34,920 nt of DNA. It comes from Granulosicoccus sp. Its GTDB lineage: Bacteria; Pseudomonadota; Gammaproteobacteria; Granulosicoccales; Granulosicoccaceae. Within the stretch, counting starts at the first letter, position 1. Each line of letters starts with the position of its first letter. Below the pieces are notes generated by a model. The model was given only the letters and a program-made list of their open reading frames with translations, was not told the origin of the DNA and made no database searches. A program made the position numbers and the translations under genes. Location of the stretch: contig JALZVU010000046.1 of assembly GCA_023301795.1 (NCBI GenBank), positions 1 through 34,920 of the forward strand, given 5' to 3'. Below are positions 17,533 to 25,336 of this stretch, in pieces.

Positions 17533-18528
17533 ATGCCACAATCGCAATTAATTCGATCGATCAACGCTCTTGCCGTTAGCACAGCATTGCTAGTGAGCCC
17601 AACTGTGTCAGCTGCCATCGATGGTGTGCTCACTGTGAACGGATTTGAGGTGCCCACTCATTGGGCGACAAATTACGATCGAAAATATAATAGTAACAAA
17701 GAGATCTGCTTACCCGATATTCAATCCAATTATTTGCTTGAACAACTTGTCAGTCTTATGCTGCCTGTTCAAGAGACCGAGCGCCTAGGCTTGGCATTGT
17801 CAAACGAAGACGTAGAGGGCTTAAATGATAGGCTTGCGAAAGCCAGAGAGTTTCCAGACGATATCGATCCAAGTTTTAATGCTAAAGGAGAGGTAGAGTT
17901 TTTACGTAGTCGTCGGATAAAGCACTTGAACTTACTGACACCTGACGTAAGCGATGAGGAAATACGTGTCGAATACCAGAGACGTATCGATGCCAAAGAT
18001 CCAGAGCTTGTTAATCGTCAGTTGGTTAGAGTGAACCACATGCCATTTGATAAGCAAGCACAAGCAGTGGAAGTATATGAACTAGCTACACAAGGGAAAG
18101 ACTACTTCGACACTGCAAATCGCCACCTTGAATCTGGTGGTTCCAGTCTGGAAATACAACTCAAAACTGCAAAGACCTGGCGGCGAATCAGGCATCCTCG
18201 ACCTCCAGTTGAAGTCCAGCCTGAATTCTCCATAAACGATGCCTCAATGTTCACCGATGGTCATTATTGGCACGTTTATGTAGTAGTTGATGTTAAAACC
18301 ATACCGGTGGTAGGGCTGGATCAGAAACTTCCAGGCCAGTCGTCTATGATGAAAGAGATTCGTTGGAATATGCTCGATCGCGCGCGTGAAATGAAGTTAC
18401 GCATGCTGCGCGAACAGGCTGATGTAGAGCTCAATGGCAAAACAGTTCCACTACCGGATTTTGCTGAACTTTTTAGTGTCACAACGCGGCAGGATGGATT
18501 TAAAGAGACGTTCTGTAATAATTTCTAG
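17533..18528 (+). CDS. Periplasmic SurA/PpiC-like protein with degenerate parvulin domain
   Basis: This 331-residue protein has a signal peptide (about 1-27, ending in VSA). Residues 30-150 resemble the SurA/PpiC N-terminal chaperone domain (DGVLTVNGFEVP, then LLEQLVSLMLPVQETERLGLALSNEDV, then LTPDVSDEEIRVEYQRR). Residues 160-235 correspond to a parvulin domain (RQLVRVNHMPFDKQAQAVEVYELATQGKDYFDTA), but the usual GG-LG signature is missing, so isomerase activity is doubtful. The C-terminal part contains an LDRAREMKLRMLREQADVELNG helix, as in other PpiC-like proteins. A decayed FKBP gene follows. Function is probably folding or export assistance, known only by resemblance. Confidence 0.65.
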   Translation: MPQSQLIRSINALAVSTALLVSPTVSAAIDGVLTVNGFEVPTHWATNYDRKYNSNKEICLPDIQSNYLLEQLVSLMLPVQETERLGLALSNEDVEGLNDRLAKAREFPDDIDPSFNAKGEVEFLRSRRIKHLNLLTPDVSDEEIRVEYQRRIDAKDPELVNRQLVRVNHMPFDKQAQAVEVYELATQGKDYFDTANRHLESGGSSLEIQLKTAKTWRRIRHPRPPVEVQPEFSINDASMFTDGHYWHVYVVVDVKTIPVVGLDQKLPGQSSMMKEIRWNMLDRAREMKLRMLREQADVELNGKTVPLPDFAELFSVTTRQDGFKETFCNNF

Positions 18529-18679
18529 CTGCGCATATTTTATGTAAGACGTATTAACGTTTTAGTCTACTTCTGACCACCAATAATAATCCAGCCCCAG
18601 CTTTGTTCCCATTGGAGGGTGTGGCAAATCAAAATGTTAGGTTCGTAGTAACTCAGGCAGCACATTCGTCTACTGAGCT

Positions 18680-19039
18680 GCAGGAAGCTCGCCCTCCTCC
18701 GATGTCACGAATGCAACTGCTAGGAAACTTGGCGGCTCATTGGTGGCATGAGTATTGGACTAGAAGGGTTGTTGGCTTTGCAAACTATCGTTTATCTACG
18801 ATTTCAAGCGTCATACATATGACCTCACTATACATTGCATCAGCGTCAACGAAACTGAAATTATCCGTGGCTGGCGTACTGCTCTGAGGAATATGGATAC
18901 TGGCCAAATGTGGGAGCTAGTTGTCCCCGCAGCACTGGCCTACGGAGATGAGTCGATTAAGACCAATGACAAAGAAAGTCACAACGTGGAATCTGGCGAA
19001 GCATTGCGCTTTCTTATAAGGCTGAACCACAAGACCTAG
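18680..19039 (+). pseudogene. Decayed FKBP-type peptidyl-prolyl isomerase
   Basis: One reading frame, ending at TAG 19037-19039, encodes an FKBP C-terminus: EIIRGWRTALRNMDTGQMWE, then LVVPAALAYGDESI, then GEALRFLIRLNHKT. These match the FKBP pattern V-I-x-G-W-x-x-A-L-x-x-M-x-x-G-x-x-W-x-L-x-V-P-x-x-L-A-Y-G. Upstream in the same frame is KLGGSLVA, matching Y-x-G-x-L-V-D-G, but it is followed by in-frame TGA (18749-18751) and TAG (18761-18763), exactly where the family has D-G-T-x-F-D. The start of the gene is not recognisable. A 94-residue open frame overlapping it (18603-18887) is in another frame and is not called. It lies directly after the SurA/PpiC-like gene. Confidence 0.75.
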
Positions 19040-19146
19040 CTCGCTTTTCCCCTGCACACCTCTTAACATCATACACATGGCCCTAATTCAACAGATGAGG
19101 CATATCTTGCTAGCATTCTTGCAGTCGCTATGCCAGCACCCAAGTG

Positions 19147-19181
19147 AACAAGAGAACAAGAGAACAAGAGAACAAGAGAAC
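19147..19181. repeat. Tandem octamer repeat (AACAAGAG x 4.4)
   Basis: Four perfect copies of AACAAGAG (19147-19178), plus a partial fifth (AAC), lie in the gap between the FKBP pseudogene and the Bcr/CflA transporter. They are outside any coding sequence I accept, about 155 bases before the transporter start. Copy number could vary by slippage. Confidence 0.95.
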
Positions 19182-19334
19182 GAATAAATACCTTAGTCTG
19201 AATTCCTGTCTCGATACTTTGGCCATTGATCAAAACAGGATCAGCACTTGTGCGTCAGAACAGTTACTCGACAGAGTAGAGTGAAGAGGGTTGATTGCCC
19301 GCTGTCGAATTGCCGTTATAGCCCAAGCCTTATC

Positions 19335-20579
19335 ATGAATACCGATAACACCACCGAAGCGCCCCATCCTGGATTAAGCTTTGCTGCGTTTGTAACTCTA
19401 ATGGCAGGCTTCATGGCGCTCAACGGCCTGGCCGTGGACACCATGTTACCAGCGCTACCTGCCATTGGCGAAGAGTTGGGTGTGGCTGACCCCAATGACC
19501 GGCAATGGGTGATCACTGCCTATTTTCTGGGGTTCGGCATTTTTCAATTGTTCTATGGGCCTTTGTCAGATCGTTATGGGCGACGTCCGGTACTGTTGTT
19601 TGGCGTATCCGTCTATGCGCTCTTCAGCATCGTTACCGTCTTTGTCAGTAACTTCGACGGTGTTGTAGCCAGCCGGTTTCTGCAAGGAGCCGGATCCGCG
19701 GCCTCCCGTGTGCTTATCGTGGCTATTGTCAGGGACTGCTACTCCGGTAGGCAGATGGCGAGAGTCATGTCACTGGCATTCATGATCTTCCTTTCCGTGC
19801 CAGTACTGGCACCAGCGATTGGGCAAGGCATCATGCTGTTTGTCAGCTGGCACTGGATCTTTCTCGGACTGGCCCTGTTTGCACTGGGGCTAACAGCCTA
19901 TGCCTGGGCCAAATTGCCAGAGACCCTGCGCCCAGAGCATCGGCTGCCCCTGTCAATGGGCCGAGTGCTAACCGCGTTCAAGGTGGTTGTCACTACGCGC
20001 AACTCTATCGGCTACAGCGTAGCCATGACACTGATACTGGGCCCTTTGTTCGGCTACATCGTATCGGTACAGCAGATCTTTGCTGATGTGTTTCAGGTTG
20101 AGGCTCTGTTTACTGTGTACTTTGCGATAACGGCGATCAGCATGGCCATAGCATCCCTTCTCAATTCTCGCATTGTGGAGCGCTTGGGTACTCGCATGGT
20201 CTCGCATACTGCCTTATGTGCAATGTTAATTATTGCCCTACTCGGGCTACTGATCGAACAGCTGGGCTATCAGAACTTGTTCACATTTGTGGCAATGCAG
20301 TCCACTATCATGTTCTGCTTCGGCTTGTCAGCACCCAACTTCGGCGCCATGGCCATGGAACCCGTGGGGCACATTGCCGGAACAGCCTCCTCTGTTCAAG
20401 GCTGTATTACGACCGTGGGCGCGGCAGTACTGGGCTTCCTGATGGGACAGTCATTCAATTCCACCACAGTGCCACTGATCAGCTCTTTTGCAGTCCTTAG
20501 TGCCATGGCTATTGGCGTAGTTCTGTTGACAGAGGGGCGCATGTTCAAGGCACTGCATGAGGCACCTGTAGCGAAATGA
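19335..20579 (+). CDS. Bcr/CflA-family MFS drug efflux transporter
   Basis: This is a 414-residue, 12-helix major facilitator. The Bcr/CflA pattern is clear: LAVDTMLPALPAIGEELGV at the end of helix 1, RQWVITAYFLGFGIFQLFYG, the motif-A loop GPLSDRYGRRPVLL, and RFLQGAGSAASRVLIVAIVRD in helix 4. Members of this family export bicyclomycin, chloramphenicol or other small compounds by proton antiport; the substrate here cannot be read from the sequence. The frame opens with TTG at 19248, but the ATG at 19335 (MNTDNTTEAPHPG) gives the normal short N-terminus. It is probably transcribed alone. Confidence 0.92.
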   Translation: MNTDNTTEAPHPGLSFAAFVTLMAGFMALNGLAVDTMLPALPAIGEELGVADPNDRQWVITAYFLGFGIFQLFYGPLSDRYGRRPVLLFGVSVYALFSIVTVFVSNFDGVVASRFLQGAGSAASRVLIVAIVRDCYSGRQMARVMSLAFMIFLSVPVLAPAIGQGIMLFVSWHWIFLGLALFALGLTAYAWAKLPETLRPEHRLPLSMGRVLTAFKVVVTTRNSIGYSVAMTLILGPLFGYIVSVQQIFADVFQVEALFTVYFAITAISMAIASLLNSRIVERLGTRMVSHTALCAMLIIALLGLLIEQLGYQNLFTFVAMQSTIMFCFGLSAPNFGAMAMEPVGHIAGTASSVQGCITTVGAAVLGFLMGQSFNSTTVPLISSFAVLSAMAIGVVLLTEGRMFKALHEAPVAK

Positions 20580-20879
20580 GATAGCAGAGGTATTGCTCAG
20601 CCACAACTAAGCAACTGCCACTACTGATGAAAATACTCTCGAAAGGTGTGGAGTCAGTCAAATAGCGTTCTCTAACGGTACATCACTCGATAAGCGACAA
20701 AACCTAACAGCGTAAAAGAAAGATTTGATGAGTACGCACCCTATCGAATATAACTTGCCTTGCACGACCTGCAGACCAATCATAAATCTGCTAACCCGCA
20801 AGCATCAATGCGGTAACACTTATACCAGTATCATGTTCCTATAACCCCATGATCAAAACCGAAGAGGTTTTAGACAACC
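20580..20879. other. Intergenic region
   Basis: These 300 bases lie between the MFS gene and the DUF2867 gene. A short CCGCA/TGCGG inverted repeat around 20796-20813 is the only structure I see. It probably contains the promoter of the downstream gene, but I cannot place one with confidence. Confidence 0.4.
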
Positions 20880-21380
20880 ATGTTCAACGTCACCAAGTGC
20901 ACTCTACCGCCGCAAAGTGAGCTTCATAAACGAGTATCCGGCAATGACTTTCTAGACTGCTATTCGGTAAGTGCGCAGGCAACACCTCGCCGTGCCTCTA
21001 TGGTTGTTACCGACTTTCCTGAGTGGGCAGGTTTTCTGCTGCAGATTCGCCGGGTTGTCACCGCTCCTTTCGGACTTTCACCAGACGGACCGGATGCTCC
21101 GGACAAGGTGGGCCCCTTCCCTGTTGAGAGTGAGAGCGATCAGGAGCTAATTGCTGGGTTCGACGATAAGCACCTAAACTTCCGCGTTTCAGTGCTATCA
21201 ATTGATGGTCTCGTCTATCTGGCAACCTGGGTTCATCCGCACAATATTGGAGGACGACTATATCTGAAGATTATTCTTCCCTTTCATGTGCTTATCGCCC
21301 GCAACGGCTTGGCCCGCGTAAGGGCGGATAGCGAGTTACGCCACTCTGCTGGTATTGCGAGCGAGCACAGCGACGTTTGA
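20880..21380 (+). CDS. DUF2867-family protein
   Basis: This is a 166-residue protein without signal peptide. The conserved block FDDKHLNFRVSVLSIDGLVY-LATWVHPHNIGGRLYLKIILPFHVLIARNGLARV (about 94-149) is typical of DUF2867, whose members are often found near oxidoreductases or as a domain of NAD(P)H-binding proteins. The first half contains a variable DYFS-like segment (FLDCYSVSAQATPRRASMVV) and an FPVESESDQEL turn. Biochemical function is unknown. An AGAGG lies 13 bases upstream of the ATG. It appears to be a single-gene unit and converges on the methyltransferase remnant. Confidence 0.8.
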   Translation: MFNVTKCTLPPQSELHKRVSGNDFLDCYSVSAQATPRRASMVVTDFPEWAGFLLQIRRVVTAPFGLSPDGPDAPDKVGPFPVESESDQELIAGFDDKHLNFRVSVLSIDGLVYLATWVHPHNIGGRLYLKIILPFHVLIARNGLARVRADSELRHSAGIASEHSDV

Positions 21381-21439
21381 GAAAGTAACTGACCACAAGG
21401 CGAAACAACGTATTTACTAGACTGGGCAGCGATGGAATT

Positions 21440-21695
21440 TCACCAAACGCATAACAATAGCTTAAATCTAAAACCTGAATACTTCAGTACACGTGCAGCA
21501 GCCCAATGGTGACCAAAGTTTGATGTGCCCCCAACAGCCTGTTCCGTCATCGCGCTCTTCAAGCGCTTGATGGGCATCTTTTCGACCGTCGGGTAACGTC
21601 AACATCAAATTACCGTCTTTATTAACAGCAGCGAGTAAATCGTGTATCTGCTGCTTGGGATCAACCATGTGCTCTAGCATGCGAGGATAGCGTGC
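21440..21695 (-). pseudogene. Remnant of a class I SAM-dependent methyltransferase
   Basis: On the minus strand, an open stretch from about 21695 encodes MLEHMVDPKQQIHDLLAAVN, then KDGNLMLTLPDGRKD, then CWGHIKLWSP. This matches the post-motif-I region of class I methyltransferases (L-E-H-V-x-D-P ... G-G-x-L-x-x-x-x-P ... W-G-H-x-x-x-x-S/T-P). Just after WSP (about 21503-21512) the frame must shift to continue the similarity as HWAAARVLKYSGFRFKLLL, to a TGA at 21442-21440. The SAM-binding N-terminal half is absent, since a TAA lies at 21698-21696. It immediately follows the dimethylglycine-dehydrogenase-like gene, so it may once have been the last gene of that operon. Confidence 0.6.
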
Positions 21696-21709
21696 TTAAA
21701 ATATTGCAC

Positions 21710-24136
21710 TTACCCCCGCATACGCTCATGCTCAGAATCAAACACACACCCCGCCAACACAACCGCCGGCTGCGCCTCGCCTATCACCTCCACGCCCAAA
21801 GACATTCCTACATCGGCATAGGCTGGCTCGACAAAACCCATAGCCAGGTTTTTAGCAACGCGATGCCCCCAATCTGCCGAGGTCACGGAACCCACCACTC
21901 TACCTTCAGCGTTCACAATACTGTCACCACTGTGCGCAGGCGCATGGTCGCAATCTATGGCAAGCGTGACAAACTTGCGTCGCAAACCTTGTTCAGCATG
22001 ACGACCTGCTAGCGCCTCTTTGCCAATAAAGTGTGGCTTGTCCTCTTTGACAAAGCGATCTAGCGCTGACTCATAGGGATCAAATTCGGTAACCAGATCG
22101 GCCTTCCAGTGACGAAAGCCTTTCTCGATACGCATGGAATCCACTGCACGTGCGCCAAACAGGCGCAAGCCATGGGGCTGACCAGCCATGCGCAACGCTG
22201 ACCACGCACCCTGCAATTGTGAGGTGGGAACGTGTATCTCGTACGCCAACTCTCCCGAAAAGCTCACCGACCATATCACCGCGGGTGCCACACCCACATA
22301 AGCGCGCTTGACAGATAGCCAAGGGAAAGCGTCACGCGACCAATCTCCTCGGCACAGGCTGGATAGCACGTCGCGTGATTTTGGGCCAGCCAGCACTAGG
22401 GTGGTCCACGTCTGGGTTAAGGACCTCAGCGATACCGAACCATCTGCAGGCAGGTGTTTGTTTAACCAATCCTTATCATGCCGCTCAGATGCGGCGGCAG
22501 AACCGTACCACACGGTGTTCTCATCAAGATTGGCAAGTGTTGCCTCTCCCTTGATGTTGCCATGCTCATTCAGTAAATAGCCTAACCCTACTTTGCCAAC
22601 GCGCTTGGGCACAGCACCACAGATAATGGTGTCCAACCATTCACGCGCACCTGGGCCTGTAATCTCAAGGCGATTAAAACCATTGACTTCTGTCAGGCCT
22701 ACGCCGTTATGAACCGCCGCAACCTCTGCGGCAATCACATCAAAACAGTCGTTGAATCGAAAGCCGTGAGTCTCCTTGAACGTGGCATGCGGCTTTACAT
22801 AGTCCAGACGCTCCCACCCATCCACCAGCGCAAACTCGCCTCCTTCGGCTGCTAATAAGGGTGTTAGAGGCGTTGTCTTCATTGGACGCCCGGCCGGTCG
22901 ATGCTCGTGCGGATAATGGAAACGAAACTCGTTTTGATAGTCCTCGATAGCCTTCAAAGCGCACAGTTCAACATTGGCATGCGAGCCGAAGCGCCGCGGA
23001 TCAATACCCCATGTATCCAGTTCAGCCTCGCCATGAACAATTTGCTGCGCCAAAAGCCAACCATGACCCCCTCCCTCACCCAGCCCGGCTCTCAATCCTA
23101 TAATACAAAAAGCATTGCGCTTGCCGGGAATCGGCCCAACCAAAGGTGCTCCATCAATCGTGTAGGTAATCGGGCCATTCACAATTGAGCGAATACCGAC
23201 ATCCATCAGCGCAGGCATACGAGCAAATACACCCTCAAGCACATCAGTAACGCGATCAAGATCATCAGGACACAATGCATTGGTAAAATCCGGATCGATG
23301 CCATCCATGCCCCAGGTACGACAGTCCTGCTCATAGAATCCAATAAGCAGTCCGTCTTTTTCCTGACGCGAATAGAAATCCGATATTGGACAACGCAACA
23401 GTGGCACTCGTGCCCCATGTTGTTGCAAATGTTCGATGGGATCGGTCAGAAAGTACTGATGCTCCATGGAGGTAACGGGATGCTCGATCCCCATCATCGC
23501 ACCCACCTCATTAACTCTGTAGCCACAGGCATTAACAACGATGTCGCAATCAATATCGCCTTTGTCTGTGTGCACCGTCCACGTGTCGTCGGCGCGTTGT
23601 GTGAGGCCGGTGACCGGTGTGTGGCGATAGATCTCGGCACCGGCGTTGCGTGCGCGTCTGGCCAACGCCTGACATAACTGCGCAGGGTCTATATAGCCAT
23701 CAGCGGGATCCCAAAGACCACCCACAAGGTTATCGGTGGATATCAGCGGATGACGACGCGCGCACTCTGCAGCATCCAGCACTTCAAAATCAACACCCAT
23801 CCCTTTAGCCACACTGGCAAAATGACGGTAACCGTCCATCTGTCGCTCATCACCGGCTAGACGAATACCTCCATCGCCGTGGTGATAGCCCACGGGATAG
23901 TCTGGATCGTTGGCAAGCTCCTGATAAAGCGCAATGGAATGACTTTTGAGGCCGATCATGGTCTGGTTCTGACCAAAGTTGGTTACCTGCGCTGCAGAGT
24001 GCCAGGTGGTGCCGGATGTGAGTTCATCGCGCTCCACCAGAACGACATCGCTCCAGCCTTCCTGCGTCAGATGGTAGAGCGTTGAGCATCCAGCAATACC
24101 ACCGCCGATGACAACAACCCGAGTGCGACTTTTCAT
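21710..24136 (-). CDS. Dimethylglycine/sarcosine dehydrogenase-like flavoprotein
   Basis: This 808-residue protein has the full DMGDH/SARDH architecture: a DAO-type FAD domain (1-375) with VVVIGGGIAGCSTLYHL at 7-23, a middle FAO_M segment (about 376-435, FGSHANVELCALKAIEDYQN), a GcvT folate-binding domain (440-690) and a GcvT C-terminal barrel (about 700-800). H46 in GTTWHSAAQ corresponds to the histidine that carries covalent FAD in mammalian DMGDH (TWHAAG). Family enzymes remove N-methyl groups, passing electrons to ETF and the carbon to tetrahydrofolate. It begins 3 bases after the AGE-family stop, so it belongs to the sugar operon, which is unexpected. The substrate could be dimethylglycine, sarcosine or another N-methylated compound. 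Confidence 0.88.
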   Translation of the reverse strand: MKSRTRVVVIGGGIAGCSTLYHLTQEGWSDVVLVERDELTSGTTWHSAAQVTNFGQNQTMIGLKSHSIALYQELANDPDYPVGYHHGDGGIRLAGDERQMDGYRHFASVAKGMGVDFEVLDAAECARRHPLISTDNLVGGLWDPADGYIDPAQLCQALARRARNAGAEIYRHTPVTGLTQRADDTWTVHTDKGDIDCDIVVNACGYRVNEVGAMMGIEHPVTSMEHQYFLTDPIEHLQQHGARVPLLRCPISDFYSRQEKDGLLIGFYEQDCRTWGMDGIDPDFTNALCPDDLDRVTDVLEGVFARMPALMDVGIRSIVNGPITYTIDGAPLVGPIPGKRNAFCIIGLRAGLGEGGGHGWLLAQQIVHGEAELDTWGIDPRRFGSHANVELCALKAIEDYQNEFRFHYPHEHRPAGRPMKTTPLTPLLAAEGGEFALVDGWERLDYVKPHATFKETHGFRFNDCFDVIAAEVAAVHNGVGLTEVNGFNRLEITGPGAREWLDTIICGAVPKRVGKVGLGYLLNEHGNIKGEATLANLDENTVWYGSAAASERHDKDWLNKHLPADGSVSLRSLTQTWTTLVLAGPKSRDVLSSLCRGDWSRDAFPWLSVKRAYVGVAPAVIWSVSFSGELAYEIHVPTSQLQGAWSALRMAGQPHGLRLFGARAVDSMRIEKGFRHWKADLVTEFDPYESALDRFVKEDKPHFIGKEALAGRHAEQGLRRKFVTLAIDCDHAPAHSGDSIVNAEGRVVGSVTSADWGHRVAKNLAMGFVEPAYADVGMSLGVEVIGEAQPAVVLAGCVFDSEHERMRG

Positions 24137-24139
24137 TAT

Positions 24140-25336
24140 CTATATCTGCTCCAGTACATCCCAACAAGCACCCATGGTGTGATAGTCAGTTTTACCCGGC
24201 GGAGATTTAAGCTCATCAAAGGCACTACCGTCCCGGTTCCGAATTCTGAACCACGCGCCTTGCTGATGATCAATCAAGTATTGCCAGCTGTACGACCATA
24301 AACGATGATAGTCATCCAGATAACGTTGCTCACCGGTGTGACGGTGTAGACGCCAGGCAGCGGCGAATGCTTCAGAGTGTACCCAGAAGTACTTGTGTGT
24401 GTCTGCAAAATCACCGTTAGGGGAAAATCCGTACACCAGACCCTGATGTTCATGATCCCATCCAGAGTGCATTGCAACTTCATATAACTCGATGGCACGC
24501 GTCACCCATAACGGCTGAGGATTGTGCGTGTGCAGCATCATTAGAAGCTTGCTCCACTCCACCTGATGCCCTGGCTGAAATCCCCAAGGCTTGAACAGAT
24601 CGTCAGGCTTATCGATGTTGTACTTCATATCGCATTGCCAGCTAGTATCGTAATGCTCCCAGATAAGTCCATTGTTCTGGGCGGCAAGCTCAACAGCAAA
24701 CCGCATGGCAAGTTGACTGGCGCGATCCAGAAAGCGCTGTTGCCCGGTGGCCTCGAACGCTGCAATCAAAGCCTCACACATATGCATGTTGGCATTTTGT
24801 CCCCGGTAAGGATCAAGGGTGGCCAATGTGCCATCGCGCTCGTCCGCGTAGGCACCAGCGTTAGCTTCCCAGAAGTGTGTTTCAAGAAAATCCCAAACCT
24901 CATCAATAACACTGGCAGCTGTTTGTATTCCTGCGCGTACACAACTCGCCGCAGCCAGCATGACAAACGCATGCCCGTAAGCCATAGCTCGGTTGTCAGT
25001 AATCGTGCCTCCCTCCAAAACCCAGGCGTAATGACCTGTTTCCTGACGATGCACACGCGTTAGAAATTCCAACCCCTCAACGGCCCACTCACGGTAGTGT
25101 GCTGTGCCATATAGACGGTATGCCGTAGCGTAATTGAACACAAACCGGGTTGAACTCACCAGATGTCTGGTTGCGCTGTCATACACCGAGCCATCATCGC
25201 GAAAGCACTGATGGAAACCGCCATCGGGTGCGCGCACGTTGGGCTCATAAAAAGCCAATATGGAGCTGACATGCTGGTTCAGAAAATCGCCCGATTCAAA
25301 ATCAGGTTTGGCAGGTATTGTCAGTTCAACGCTCAT
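24140..25336 (-). CDS. AGE-family sugar epimerase/isomerase (mannose isomerase-like)
   Basis: This 398-residue protein has the (alpha/alpha)6-barrel pattern of the N-acylglucosamine 2-epimerase family. Residues matching the YihS/mannose-isomerase active site are R64 (STRFVFNYA), H185 (NANMHMCEA), H257 (QPGHQVEWSKLL) and H386 (DYHTMGACW). In that subgroup the two late histidines act as acid and base in converting mannose (or sulfoquinovose) to the ketose. No signal peptide, so it is cytoplasmic. It overlaps the GH63 stop by 11 bases, so the isomerase would act on the sugar released by that hydrolase. Mannose to fructose is the simplest reading; other hexoses are possible. Confidence 0.88.
   Translation of the reverse strand: MSVELTIPAKPDFESGDFLNQHVSSILAFYEPNVRAPDGGFHQCFRDDGSVYDSATRHLVSSTRFVFNYATAYRLYGTAHYREWAVEGLEFLTRVHRQETGHYAWVLEGGTITDNRAMAYGHAFVMLAAASCVRAGIQTAASVIDEVWDFLETHFWEANAGAYADERDGTLATLDPYRGQNANMHMCEALIAAFEATGQQRFLDRASQLAMRFAVELAAQNNGLIWEHYDTSWQCDMKYNIDKPDDLFKPWGFQPGHQVEWSKLLMMLHTHNPQPLWVTRAIELYEVAMHSGWDHEHQGLVYGFSPNGDFADTHKYFWVHSEAFAAAWRLHRHTGEQRYLDDYHRLWSYSWQYLIDHQQGAWFRIRNRDGSAFDELKSPPGKTDYHTMGACWDVLEQI

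Noticed and set aside
18603-18887. 94-residue plus-strand open frame
   Set aside because: It runs out of frame over the FKBP remnant; the FKBP similarity is in a different frame and continues past its end.
24566-25063. 165-residue plus-strand open frame inside the AGE isomerase
   Set aside because: It is antisense to a gene with strong family motifs and matches no domain, so it is a shadow frame.
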